A DNA stretch of 64,000 nt. It comes from Pseudomonadota bacterium (GTDB lineage Bacteria > Pseudomonadota > Gammaproteobacteria > Burkholderiales > Rhodocyclaceae). The stretch covers positions 1 to 64,000 of the forward strand of contig JAGTRT010000012.1 of assembly GCA_018261895.1 (NCBI GenBank), written 5' to 3'. Both the position numbers and the translations under genes were made by a program. The notes below the pieces were generated by a model, which was not told where the DNA came from, searched no databases, and saw only the letters and a program-made list of their open reading frames with translations. Below, in pieces: positions 8,521 through 17,177 of the stretch (its first letter is position 1; each line of letters opens with the position of its first letter).

Positions 8521-11500
8521 ATGGACTGGCTCTCGCGGCGAATCCGTGGGTTCAAGAACGCGACTTTCCGACAACAACTTGCAGTCCTGTTTTCCATTGG
8601 CGTCTTGAGCATTTCGCTGCTGGCCGCCCTCGCCACCTCATGGCAGGGTAGCCGCCAGCTTCACGCGAGCAAGCTCGACGATGGCTTGCGCATCACCCAG
8701 ACGCTCGCCACCCAGAGCCGGCTGGCCCTGGCATTCGGCTCGGCCGAAAATGTCTCCGAAGCCATTGAGGCAGCCTCCGCCTTCCCGGATGTCACGCGAA
8801 TCGAAATCCGGCACACCGATGGCCGGACATTGCTTGAACATGGCAAGGCAATTGTCGGCAACACCCTGCCCGCGCCGTCCAACGACGCCCATTCACCGTA
8901 TCTCGACACGGAAACGTCCGACGGATGGCGGTTCGTTGCCCCCGTCTGGTCGATCTCCGGACCAGAGTCGCAATTCGAGACAACCGAACGCAAGGACATC
9001 CTGCTCGGGTTCGTCATCGTCGATCAGAGCAAGGCAACACTGAAAGCGCTCGTCCGCGAAGTGTTCGCCGTGAATTTTGCCGCCGGCATCGCCTTTGCGG
9101 CCCTCTTTGTCGTCGGGGTTGGCCTGCTTGGACGGCGCCTGACGCGACCGCTGGCCAATCTGTCGGAAACGATGGCGCGAGCCGAAAAAGGAGAGAGCGG
9201 ACTACGTGCGGATATCACCGGCCCGCGCGATCTGGCCGAGATGGCGGGGGCTTTCAACAGCATGATGAAAGCCCTGGAGCAGCGCGAACAGGAATTGCGC
9301 GCAGCGCGCGACAGTGCCTTGCGCTTCGCCAAGCTGAAAGCCGATTTCGCCGCCACGCTCAGTCACGAGATCCGCACCCCGCTGAATGGCGTCATCGGCA
9401 CGCTGGACATGCTCAAGATGGGCCGCATGAATGCCGAACAGCAGGAACTGCTCTCGCTTGCCTGGGACTCCTCGCAATATCTGCTCGAACTGATCAACAA
9501 CATCCTCGACTTTTCGCGACTCGAAGCCGGGCGCATGGAGGTCGACACCAGTGATTTCGCAGTCCAGCCGATGCTTGACGGCGTCATCAACATGTTCCAT
9601 GCGCAAGCACTGGGCAAGGGCCTGGCGCTGAGTGCCAGCGTGGCTGCTGATGTCCCCCCGGTCATCAGCAGCGATCTGGCGCGCATTCGTCAGGTCCTGA
9701 TCAATCTGATCGGTAACGCCATCAAGTTTACCGAGCACGGTTCGGTCAACCTGTCGATCGAACGCGTCGAAAACGGCACGCTGCTGCGCTTTGGCATCCG
9801 CGACACCGGCATTGGCATTGCGGAAAATCTCCAGTCGGACATCTTCGATTCGTTTACGCAGGCCGACACCTCGACAACCCGTCGCTATGGCGGCAGCGGT
9901 TTGGGCCTGTCCATCAGCAAGCAGATTGTCCGCCTGCTGGGCGGCGAAATCGGCCTCAACAGCACGCCGGGACTGGGCAGTCATTTCTGGTTCACCATCC
10001 CGTGCGTGACGGGCACCAGCAGCGCGGAAGTGCGCCAGAGCACGACCAGCAAATCATGCCGATCGGCCAAAGTCCTGATTGCCGAGGACAACACCACCAA
10101 CCAGGTCGTGGCCAGCGGCATGCTGCGCCTGCTCGGTTGCACGAGCAGCATTGCCAGGAACGGGGTGGAAGCCGTCAGCCTCTGGCAGTCGGACAATTGG
10201 GACATGATCCTGATGGATTGTTCGATGCCGGAAATGGACGGATTCGAGGCGACCGCCCTCATCCGGACACAGGAGGCGAACACGGGTCGGCGAACGCCGA
10301 TTGTCGCGATGACGGCCAATACCTTGCCCGCCGATATCGAGCACTGTCTGGCTACCGGCATGGACGACCATCTTCCCAAGCCGATGACGATCGAAACACT
10401 CTCGGCTTGCCTGGAAAAGTGGCTGAACTGGCCCACGGAGCAGTCAAGCAGCACCGCCCAATCCATCGACAGCAGTGACGGGCCGCTCGACAGCATGGTG
10501 TTGAAGCGCTTGCGCGAGTCGCTGGGTGCCTCGACTGGTGAAGCGATCAAACCCTTCCTCGAGGATGTGCCTGGCTACCTGTTGAAACTGGACGGCGCCA
10601 TCGCCGCCGGCGATGCCGAAACGATTCGCCAGGTCGCGCATGTCATCAAGGGTGCTGCCGGCAATCTCGGTGCGAGCGCGCTGTCCGGCGTCGCCAGGGA
10701 ACTGGAGTTGCACGCCGAAGCTGGCGCACTCGCCGAGGCCAGCGAACTCCTGCTGCATTTGCGGACCGAATTTGCCATCGTCGAACCGGCATTGCGCAAT
10801 GAACTCGACGCTTTCCCTGACAATCCGCCCCCGATTCACGACGAAGCGCCGGTTGTCCTGGTCGTCGACGACGACCGCAGCACACGTTCCGCCTTGCGGC
10901 ATGCGCTTCACCGCAGCGGTTTCCGCGTCGAGGAAGCTGGCAACGGCCAAGAAGCGCTGGGCTGGCTGGAGAACAACCTGGCCGACGCCATCCTGATGGA
11001 TGCCCTGATGCCGGTCATGGATGGCTTCGCTGCCTGCGCCGCCCTGAAAAGCCATCCTCGCTGGAAGGAGATTCCCATCCTGATGATCACGGCGCTCGAA
11101 GACCGCCAGTCCATCGAACGCGCATTCGAGGTCGGGGCCAGCGATTTCATTCCCAAGCCCATCCATCTTTCGGTGGTCAATCAGCGCGTGCGCCGGGTCA
11201 TCGAAGCCACCCGTGCGCAACGCCACGTTCATCATCTCGCCTACAACGACGCGCTCACCGGGCTGCCCAACCGGCAGCTGTTCATGGAGCAACTGGCCCA
11301 GGCCATCGAGCGTGCGAACACGCACGACACCATGCTGGCCGTGCTCTTCCTCGACCTCGACCGTTTCAAGTTCATCAACGACACGCTGGGCCACGAAGTC
11401 GGCGACAGGTTGCTGGCCACCATGGCCCAGCGACTCAAGGGCTGCGTCCGGGCGGACGACTGTGTCGCCCGTCTGGGTGGCGACGAATTCACCGTCCTCC

Positions 11501-12549
11501 TCGACGACATCCCGCATTCCTCCATTGCCGCGAGCGTCGCCCAGAACATCTGCCGTACGGTCTCGGCCCCGATGATCATCGATGAACAGGAAATCGTCAT
11601 CACGGCGAGCGTCGGCATTTCGCTGTATCCGCAGGATGGCCCCGACCTCAGCCGCCTGCTGCGCCACGCCGACACCGCCATGTATCGCGCCAAGCACAGT
11701 GGCAGCGGCTTCTGCTACTACGAGGCGACGATGGAGTCGGCCGTTTCGGATCGACTGAAAATCGAAAACGATCTGCGCCACGCGCTGGAGCGTGAGGAGT
11801 TCTCGGTCTTCTACCAACCGGTCATCAACACGGTGACGGGCAAGGTGGCCAGCGTGGAAGCGCTGGTGCGCTGGATCCATCCGGAGAACGGCATCGTCTC
11901 GCCGGCGGAGTTCATTCCCATCGCCGAAGAAACGGGCCTCATCCTGCCCCTCGGCGAATTCGTCCTGCGCAGCGCCTGTCGGCAGACCAAGGCCTGGCTC
12001 GACAACGGCTTGCCGGATCTGCGCGTTGCGGTGAACCTGTCTGCCAAGCAGCTCGAACAGCCCGATCTGAAAAACGTCGTCCTCGACGCGCTGAGCGATA
12101 GCGGCCTGCCCGCATCGGCGCTGGTTCTGGAAATAACCGAAAGCGTGCTGATGGAGCGCGCGGAGGAAAGCATCGACCTGCTGCGCGACCTGCGCAGCCA
12201 TGGGATCAATCTTTCCATCGACGACTTCGGGACCGGCTATTCCTCGCTGTCTTACCTCAAGCACCTGCCGGCCAACACGCTGAAAATCGATCGCTCCTTC
12301 GTCCAGGACATTCCGCACGACGAAGACGCCGTGGCCATCGTCACCGGCATCCTGGCGCTGGCCCACAGCCTGCGCATGACCGTCGTGGCCGAGGGCGTGG
12401 AGACTGAGGCGCAACGCGAAACCCTGGCCCGCCTGGAATGCGACTGGCTGCAAGGCTACCTGTTCTCCAAACCGCTGCCGGCCGAAGTCGTCGAAACCCG
12501 GATGCTCGCGCCCAAACGGCGGAAACGCCCGCTGAACAAGCAAAACTGA
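8521..12549 (+). CDS. Hybrid histidine kinase with REC, Hpt, REC, GGDEF and EAL domains
   Basis: A 1342-residue membrane sensor that joins phosphorelay and cyclic-di-GMP turnover. Order seen: TM about 22-44; periplasmic sensor to about 180; TM about 183-205; HAMP; HisKA with LSHEIRTPLNGVIG (H282); HATPase with DTGIGI and GGSGLGLSIS; REC1 (LMDCSMPEMDGFEA, D566); Hpt (AHVIKGAAGNLG, H707); REC2 (VVDDDRS; LMDALMPVMDGF, D827); GGDEF intact at 986-990 with an RADD I-site just upstream; EAL with VEALVRW at 1112-1118, DDFGTGYSSL and AEGVET. Every catalytic motif looks intact, so it could make or degrade cyclic-di-GMP. Its start is four bases after the ABC_sub_bind gene, the likely ligand partner. Confidence 0.93.
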   Translation: MDWLSRRIRGFKNATFRQQLAVLFSIGVLSISLLAALATSWQGSRQLHASKLDDGLRITQTLATQSRLALAFGSAENVSEAIEAASAFPDVTRIEIRHTDGRTLLEHGKAIVGNTLPAPSNDAHSPYLDTETSDGWRFVAPVWSISGPESQFETTERKDILLGFVIVDQSKATLKALVREVFAVNFAAGIAFAALFVVGVGLLGRRLTRPLANLSETMARAEKGESGLRADITGPRDLAEMAGAFNSMMKALEQREQELRAARDSALRFAKLKADFAATLSHEIRTPLNGVIGTLDMLKMGRMNAEQQELLSLAWDSSQYLLELINNILDFSRLEAGRMEVDTSDFAVQPMLDGVINMFHAQALGKGLALSASVAADVPPVISSDLARIRQVLINLIGNAIKFTEHGSVNLSIERVENGTLLRFGIRDTGIGIAENLQSDIFDSFTQADTSTTRRYGGSGLGLSISKQIVRLLGGEIGLNSTPGLGSHFWFTIPCVTGTSSAEVRQSTTSKSCRSAKVLIAEDNTTNQVVASGMLRLLGCTSSIARNGVEAVSLWQSDNWDMILMDCSMPEMDGFEATALIRTQEANTGRRTPIVAMTANTLPADIEHCLATGMDDHLPKPMTIETLSACLEKWLNWPTEQSSSTAQSIDSSDGPLDSMVLKRLRESLGASTGEAIKPFLEDVPGYLLKLDGAIAAGDAETIRQVAHVIKGAAGNLGASALSGVARELELHAEAGALAEASELLLHLRTEFAIVEPALRNELDAFPDNPPPIHDEAPVVLVVDDDRSTRSALRHALHRSGFRVEEAGNGQEALGWLENNLADAILMDALMPVMDGFAACAALKSHPRWKEIPILMITALEDRQSIERAFEVGASDFIPKPIHLSVVNQRVRRVIEATRAQRHVHHLAYNDALTGLPNRQLFMEQLAQAIERANTHDTMLAVLFLDLDRFKFINDTLGHEVGDRLLATMAQRLKGCVRADDCVARLGGDEFTVLLDDIPHSSIAASVAQNICRTVSAPMIIDEQEIVITASVGISLYPQDGPDLSRLLRHADTAMYRAKHSGSGFCYYEATMESAVSDRLKIENDLRHALEREEFSVFYQPVINTVTGKVASVEALVRWIHPENGIVSPAEFIPIAEETGLILPLGEFVLRSACRQTKAWLDNGLPDLRVAVNLSAKQLEQPDLKNVVLDALSDSGLPASALVLEITESVLMERAEESIDLLRDLRSHGINLSIDDFGTGYSSLSYLKHLPANTLKIDRSFVQDIPHDEDAVAIVTGILALAHSLRMTVVAEGVETEAQRETLARLECDWLQGYLFSKPLPAEVVETRMLAPKRRKRPLNKQN

Positions 12550-12554
12550 GGTTT

Positions 12555-12573
12555 TTGCCTGTTTTTTAGGCAA
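12555..12573. other. Short hairpin after the GGDEF-EAL gene
   Basis: TTGCCT, a seven-base loop GTTTTTT, then AGGCAA, five bases after the stop of the large kinase gene. The six-pair stem has its T-run in the loop and no T-tract after it, so it is a weak terminator candidate at best. The rest of the 12550-12840 gap holds repeat copy 1 and nothing else I can name. Confidence 0.3.
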
Positions 12574-12716
12574 CGCTTTATTTGCCTTGCCGCTCATGGA
12601 CTTGCACCGCTTGTCCCGAGCTTATCCACAGCCTTGTCCGACCCGAATGGGGATAAAGAACGCCCATTTCATCGGCCTTTCGGCCGGCAGCATGGGCAGT
12701 CGGCGGGGTTGGGCAC

Positions 12717-12750
12717 ATTTCGATTTTGGGCTTTTTTTCCGGTTGACCGT
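12717..12750 (+). repeat. 33-bp dispersed repeat, copy 1
   Basis: Reads ATTTCGATTTTGGG, a T-run, then CCGGTTGACCGT. One of ten copies in the window; the motif has an AT-rich 5' half, a T-run, and a GC core in which CGGT-TG-ACCG is palindromic. Intergenic, about 90 bases upstream of the MoxR gene. Confidence 0.85.
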
Positions 12751-12840
12751 CAAATCCCGCCCCACCGACGATCTGCCCGGCCCGGCAACCCTTTCCCGTA
12801 CAATTTGTCCAACTCCACCCTCGCCCACATCCCCAACGAC

Positions 12841-13683
12841 ATGAAATTCGAAGGCACCGAAACCTACGTCGCCACGCGCGACCTGACGCTGGCGGTCAAC
12901 GCCGCCATCGCCCTGCAACGCCCGCTGCTCATCAAGGGCGAGCCGGGCACCGGCAAGACGCTGCTCGCCGAGGAAGTCGCCAGCGCCCTAGGCATGCCGC
13001 TCTTCCAGTGGCACATCAAGTCGACGACCAAGGCGCAGCAGGGCCTCTACGAATACGACGCCGTGTCCCGCCTGCGCGACTCGCAGCTCGGCGACCCGCG
13101 CGTCGAGGACATCTCGCACTACATCGTCCACGGCGTGCTGTGGCAGGCGTTCGAATGCGACCAGCCGTCAGTCGTCCTGATCGACGAGATCGACAAGGCC
13201 GACATCGAATTCCCCAACGACCTGCTGCGCGAACTCGACCGCATGGAATTCCATTGCTACGAGCTGCACCGCACGATCAAGGCCAAACACCGGCCGCTGA
13301 TCATCATCACCTCCAACAACGAAAAGGAGCTGCCCGACGCCTTCCTGCGCCGCTGCTTCTTCCACTACATCAAGTTCCCGGACAAGGAGACCATGCAGCG
13401 CATCGTCGGCGTCCATTTCCCGGTGCTCAAGCACGAACTGCTCAAGGAAGCGCTGGAAGTCTTCTTCGACCTGCGCGACGTCCCCGGCCTCAAGAAAAAG
13501 CCATCGACCAGCGAACTGATCGACTGGCTCAAACTGCTGCTGGCCGAAGACATTCCGCCCGAAGCCCTGCGCGCCAAGGAAGCCAAGGACGCCATCCCGC
13601 CGCTGCACGGCGCCCTGCTCAAGAACGAGCAGGACGTGCATCTCTTCGAACGCCTGGCTTTCATGAGCCGCCGCAAACCGTAA
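12841..13683 (+). CDS. MoxR-type AAA+ ATPase
   Basis: A 280-residue AAA+ ATPase of the MoxR group, chaperone-like proteins that usually act with a von Willebrand A partner on a metalloenzyme or membrane complex. Walker A GEPGTGKTLLAEEVA is at about residues 32-46, Walker B VVLIDEIDKAD at about 111-121, sensor-1 IIITSNNEKELPDAF and the Arg finger region LRRCFFHYIKFP follow. ATG 12841 gives the standard family start MKFEGTETYVAT; the reading frame stays open further upstream but that part only translates repeat copy 1. It abuts the CoxE-like gene directly. Confidence 0.9.
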   Translation: MKFEGTETYVATRDLTLAVNAAIALQRPLLIKGEPGTGKTLLAEEVASALGMPLFQWHIKSTTKAQQGLYEYDAVSRLRDSQLGDPRVEDISHYIVHGVLWQAFECDQPSVVLIDEIDKADIEFPNDLLRELDRMEFHCYELHRTIKAKHRPLIIITSNNEKELPDAFLRRCFFHYIKFPDKETMQRIVGVHFPVLKHELLKEALEVFFDLRDVPGLKKKPSTSELIDWLKLLLAEDIPPEALRAKEAKDAIPPLHGALLKNEQDVHLFERLAFMSRRKP

Positions 13684-14856
13684 ATGCTTGTCGACTTCTT
13701 CCTGCACCTGAAGGCCCGCCAGCTCCCGGTTTCCACCAACGAGCTGCTGGCCTTGCTCGAAGCGCTCGAGGCGCGGCTGGTCAGCGGCAGCCTCGACGAT
13801 TTCTATCTCCTGTCGCGCGCCCTGCTGGTCAAGGATGAATCCCTCTACGACCGCTTCGACCGCGCCTTCGGCGAGTACTTTCGCGGCATCGAAGCCCTGC
13901 CCGGCTTCGCGCCGGAAGTGCCGGAAGAATGGCTGGAACTCGCCGCCCGCAAGCACCTTTCCGAAGCCGACCGCCTCAAGCTGCAGAAACTCAGCTACGA
14001 GAAAATTTTCGAGCAACTTAAGGAACGGCTGGCCGAGCAGAAGGAACGCCACTCGGGCGGCAGCAAGTGGATCGGCACCGCCGGAACCTCGCCCTACGGC
14101 CACGGCGGCTACAACCCGGAAGGCGTGCGCATCGGCGGTGAATCGGTCGGCAACCGCACCGCCATCAAGGTCTGGGACCAGCGCGAGTTCCGCAATCTCG
14201 ACGACACCGTCGACCTCGGCGTGCGCAACATCAAGGTCGCCCTCCGTCGCCTGCGCCGCTTTGCCCGCAAGGGCGCGGCGACCGAACTCGACCTCGACGG
14301 CACCATCGCCGGCACCGCCCGCAACGGCGGCTGGCTCGACCTGCACCTGCGGCCAGAGCGCCACAATGCCGTCAAGGTGCTGCTCTTCCTCGACATCGGC
14401 GGCTCGATGGACGACCACATCCAGGCCTGCGAAGAACTGTTCTCCGCCGCCCGTGCCGAGTTCAAGCATCTCGAGCACTTCTACTTCCACAACTGCGTCT
14501 ATGAAGGCGTGTGGAAGGACAACCGCCGGCGCCATGGCGAAAATCTGTCGACCTGGGACGTCATCCACACCTACGGCCCCGACTACAAGCTCGTCTTCGT
14601 CGGCGATGCCAGCATGAGCCCCTACGAAATCGCCCGCCCCGGCGGCAGCGTCGAACACTGGAACGAAGAAGCCGGCGCCGTCTGGCTCGAACGCCTGCTC
14701 GCCACCTGGCCCCACGCAGCCTGGCTCAACCCGCTGCCGGAAGCGCACTGGGGCTACACATCGTCGATCCAGATGATCGAGCAACTGCTCGGCAAACGCA
14801 TGTTCCCGCTGACCATCGACGGCCTGGAGCGGGCCATGCGCAGTTTGTCGAAATAG
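13684..14856 (+). CDS. VWA-domain CoxE-like protein
   Basis: A 390-residue CoxE-like protein (PF05762 type). The N-terminal 130 residues are helical and charged; a Gly-rich stretch (GTAGTSPYGHGGYNPEG) precedes the VWA domain, whose MIDAS motif is DIGGSMDDH, i.e. DxGxS with Gly where the canonical motif has Ser (positions about 239-243). It starts at the base after the MoxR stop, so the two form the usual MoxR/VWA pair. No carbon monoxide dehydrogenase or other obvious client is nearby, so the client is unknown. Ends about 30 bases before repeat copy 2. Confidence 0.88.
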   Translation: MLVDFFLHLKARQLPVSTNELLALLEALEARLVSGSLDDFYLLSRALLVKDESLYDRFDRAFGEYFRGIEALPGFAPEVPEEWLELAARKHLSEADRLKLQKLSYEKIFEQLKERLAEQKERHSGGSKWIGTAGTSPYGHGGYNPEGVRIGGESVGNRTAIKVWDQREFRNLDDTVDLGVRNIKVALRRLRRFARKGAATELDLDGTIAGTARNGGWLDLHLRPERHNAVKVLLFLDIGGSMDDHIQACEELFSAARAEFKHLEHFYFHNCVYEGVWKDNRRRHGENLSTWDVIHTYGPDYKLVFVGDASMSPYEIARPGGSVEHWNEEAGAVWLERLLATWPHAAWLNPLPEAHWGYTSSIQMIEQLLGKRMFPLTIDGLERAMRSLSK

Positions 14857-14885
14857 CCCCCGCTCGGGGAACGACAACTGGCGCG

Positions 14886-14919
14886 ATTTCAATTTTGGCC
14901 ATTTTTTCCGGTTGACCGT
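14886..14919 (+). repeat. 33-bp dispersed repeat, copy 2
   Basis: ATTTCAATTTTGGCC, a T-run, CCGGTTGACCGT; a near-consensus copy. It begins about 30 bases after the CoxE-like stop; a small CCCCG-CT-CGGGG hairpin lies between the two at about 14860-14875. Confidence 0.88.
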
Positions 14920-15022
14920 GAGAACGGACCGAAGCGCCAATCATTCAATATTTGTGTGAAATAAACCCACGCATCCGACATTGGACGTAAAATCGGCGAG
15001 CCCGCATTTTCGACTTCGATCC

Positions 15023-15436
15023 ATGTCGTACCGCCCCGCTTTCGCTTGCCTGACACTCGCCCTGGCACTGAGCCTGAGCGGATGCGCGCCGGTCATCATT
15101 TCCGCAGCCGGCGTCGGCGCCAGCGCCATCTTTTCGCATCACGCCAACGGTCAGGCCTCGAAGACCTTCACCGCGCCGTTGCCGCGCGTCCATCTGGCGG
15201 TGCTGGCTGCCCTGAAAAAGATGTCGATCAAGCCCGGCACCACCGAAAAGACGGAACAAGGCGAGCGCATCACCGCGAAAGCGGGCGGTCGCAACATCGA
15301 GATCGAACTCGAGATCATCACCGCCAGCACCACCCGGATGCGCGCCGTGGCGCGCAACGAGGGCGGCCTGACCGTCGACGCCGCCACCGCAACCGAAATT
15401 GCCAATCAGACCGAGGCTGCGGTCGGCCGCGGCTGA
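15023..15436 (+). CDS. DUF3568-like lipoprotein
   Basis: A 137-residue predicted lipoprotein. Type II signal with lipobox LSGC at about residues 15-18 (ALALSLSGCAP), a small hydrophobic stretch VIISAAGVGASAIFSHHANG, then an alpha/beta domain (VHLAVLAALKKMSIKPGTT ... ITAKAGGRNIEIELEII) that matches the DUF3568 pattern of small periplasmic proteins. I chose ATG 15023 as it leads straight into the signal peptide; an upstream in-frame ATG at 14981 would put charged residues before it. Function unknown. Confidence 0.7.
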   Translation: MSYRPAFACLTLALALSLSGCAPVIISAAGVGASAIFSHHANGQASKTFTAPLPRVHLAVLAALKKMSIKPGTTEKTEQGERITAKAGGRNIEIELEIITASTTRMRAVARNEGGLTVDAATATEIANQTEAAVGRG

Positions 15437-15497
15437 TTCCCGCCGCTGAAATGGCTACCCGGATTGCTGTCGCACCGGGCGTGCAGAGGGCCTCTGC

Positions 15498-16316
15498 CTA
15501 ACCCCTTTTTTTCCTGCTCACCGGCTCCGTGCCGGTGTTCCGCCCGCTGGTCGGCGCCTCTTCCTTCGCCTGCCCAGGCCGCGCCACAGGCTTGAATTGC
15601 CGCCCGATATCTTCGGCCACACTCGCGGCAATTTTCTGGATGCCCTCATCGAAGCCTTCTTCAGCCAAGCCTGGCTGGCTCATCAGGGCGTCGAAGCTGG
15701 GGAATGAAAATCGCGGACTCGACTGGATATAACCATCGCCCGTGTAAGTCGCATACGTGCCATATGAAAACCACGAACCCGTCATGTAATCGCTGTTGCG
15801 CGCTTTGACCAGGCTGAACGACCCCGTGATCATCGGCTGGTAGTCGAAGCGGAGACGCCGCGAACACATGGCCACTTCCGATACCTGGACGTCCAGCATG
15901 GCATCGTGATTGGCAAACGCCCGCAAGTTCATGTCGTTCTGATCGCTGCGGCTGATTTCACTGCGGCTGGCCAGGCGGATCGTGAAACCCTGGGCCTGGA
16001 GCTCGCGCTGCAAGGCCTTGGTCAGCTTTTCGCCGAATTTCTGCCGGTAAGCCTGATGTTGGGTATTGAAATCGGCCGATTTGTACTTGTCCATGATCGT
16101 GTTGGCGATCCCGGTGACCACCGCGCCGAATACGGGAACGCCGCGATTGTCCGTGAACAGCGCTTCCGGCGGGTCGATCGGCAGAAGCGTGATGGATGCC
16201 AGCGGCACGACCGGATCAACCGGGGCTTCCGGCGCCTGCGCACGATTGTGCGAGCAGGCCGTCAGCACGATGCAGGAAGCCAGGAGGAGCCACACGGAAA
16301 GTCGTTTTGCGATCAT
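15498..16316 (-). CDS. Putative DUF799/GNA1162-like lipoprotein
   Basis: A 272-residue predicted lipoprotein: signal MIAKRLSVWLLLASCIVLTAC with lipobox LTAC. The body contains ITLLPIDPPEALF, a LQRELQAQGFTIRLASR segment and a Lys/Arg-rich tail ending SRKKRG. The pattern (short lead, 'lpp.. pp', periplasmic alpha/beta fold) recalls outer-membrane assembly lipoproteins, but I do not recognise the family firmly. The start at 16316 gives the signal peptide directly; the frame is open further upstream without a better start. Convergent with the DUF3568-like gene; the gap is 61 bases. Confidence 0.6.
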   Translation of the reverse strand: MIAKRLSVWLLLASCIVLTACSHNRAQAPEAPVDPVVPLASITLLPIDPPEALFTDNRGVPVFGAVVTGIANTIMDKYKSADFNTQHQAYRQKFGEKLTKALQRELQAQGFTIRLASRSEISRSDQNDMNLRAFANHDAMLDVQVSEVAMCSRRLRFDYQPMITGSFSLVKARNSDYMTGSWFSYGTYATYTGDGYIQSSPRFSFPSFDALMSQPGLAEEGFDEGIQKIAASVAEDIGRQFKPVARPGQAKEEAPTSGRNTGTEPVSRKKRG

Positions 16317-16500
16317 GATGAAGGGAGATTGAAGGAACAGCAGCGCCGTTCGAGTTGCAGCGGGCCGCGAAAATGCCGACGCGCCGGGCCGCCCATTATA
16401 ATCCAATTGCATATGCCATCGGATTCAACAGGGCGCTTCGGGGGGTCGAAGAATCCGGTGACATTGCCCGCTTTCACGCCAGCACAAGGCCTCACGCCGA

Positions 16501-16533
16501 TTTCAGTTTTGGCCTTTTTTTCCGGTTGACCGT
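16501..16533 (+). repeat. 33-bp dispersed repeat, copy 3
   Basis: TTTCAGTTTTGGCC, a T-run, CCGGTTGACCGT. Lies between the start of the lipoprotein gene and the stop of the cysteine-cluster gene, 17 bases beyond the terminator at 16550-16568. Confidence 0.87.
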
Positions 16534-16549
16534 AAGAAAGAGACCGAGC

Positions 16550-16568
16550 AAAAACGGGGGAACCCCCG
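16550..16568 (-). terminator. Rho-independent terminator of the cysteine-cluster gene
   Basis: On the minus strand CGGGGG, TT, CCCCCG is followed by TTTTTGC, five bases after the TGA of the gene at 16573-16902. A two-base loop is tight, so the top pair probably opens, but the stem plus T-tract is convincing. Confidence 0.65.
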
Positions 16569-16572
16569 GCGC

Positions 16573-16902
16573 TCAGCGCGCGTTTTCTTGCAGCGGTTCG
16601 AGCCCGCAACGCGTCCGGGCGCGGTTGCAGGCGGCGTGTTCGGTATCGAACTCCCGGCAGGGGGATGGGCGGGCGTCGTAGATCGCGCATTGCACCGCCA
16701 CTCCGACCTCGCCGGCGAGCGCCACGCAGCGCGGCGGGCTGGCGTCGGTGCCGCACATGCGGACGATGGCTGGTGTGACGGGCACCGTCATGTCCATCGG
16801 CACGCCCTGCCCCCAGGCAAAGGCGCCGCCGGCCAGCTCGGCCGGGTGGAAATCGACGCGTAGGCTGGCGCAGCAGGCGCCGCAGGTCTGGCAGACGTTC
16901 AT
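16573..16902 (-). CDS. YkgJ-family cysteine-cluster protein
   Basis: A 109-residue protein of the YkgJ/CxxCxxCC family (PF03692). N-terminal MNVCQTCGACCASLR carries the defining CxxCxxCC, predicted to bind Zn or an Fe-S cluster; later cysteines (RMCGTDASPPRCVAL, QCAIYDARPSPCREF, ACNRARTRCG) complete the family pattern. Start at 16902; the frame is open upstream but that region is the 269-bp element, whose end is six bases before the ATG. So the native promoter must lie in or beyond that element. Function in the cell not established. Confidence 0.8.
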   Translation of the reverse strand: MNVCQTCGACCASLRVDFHPAELAGGAFAWGQGVPMDMTVPVTPAIVRMCGTDASPPRCVALAGEVGVAVQCAIYDARPSPCREFDTEHAACNRARTRCGLEPLQENAR

Positions 16903-16908
16903 GGCAGG

Positions 16909-17177
16909 TAGGGCGTGGTCGCCGTGAGCGGCGAGCTGCGCAAGGAGCGGGCGGGGAGGCAGTGCAAGGCGCCGGTCGCGCAGCGCAGTGATCTGCGCAA
17001 GCGACCGGCAACGCCGCAATGCACCCCGCCAGCCCCTTGCCCTTCGGGTTCGCCGGGGCGGGCGGTCGCCGGCGTTACGCGGCTCGGGAATGGAATAACC
17101 ATTCCCAGCGCCGCGCGCCTTGGCGCCCATCCCGCCCCGGCGAACGCAGTCCCGTCGCTCACGGTGACCACGCCCTA
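16909..17177. mobile_element. 269-bp MITE-like element, copy A
   Basis: Ends are TAGGGCGTGGTCGCCGTGAGC and its inverted counterpart at the right (one mismatch over 21). The interior is nearly identical to 48146-48414, including the shared GGCAGTGCAAGGCGCCGGTC and CCCCTTGCCCTTCGGGTT. Both copies are exactly 269 bp. The ends are flanked by TA, as with elements moved by IS5- or IS630-type transposases; no transposase is encoded. The right end lies inside the trmB-like gene and supplies its last codons and stop. Confidence 0.8.

Noticed and set aside
10444-12597. 717-codon minus-strand frame opposite the GGDEF-EAL gene
   Set aside because: High-GC antisense frame; low-complexity Gln/Arg/Asp-rich translation with no known motif, while the plus strand has intact domains.
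12741-12750. TTGACC in the repeat core as a -35 promoter box
   Set aside because: No matching -10 about 17 bases downstream at any of the copies, and some copies point away from the next gene.
12634-12840. Upstream extension of the MoxR gene
   Set aside because: The frame is open but has no family similarity and translates repeat copy 1; the standard MoxR start is at 12841.
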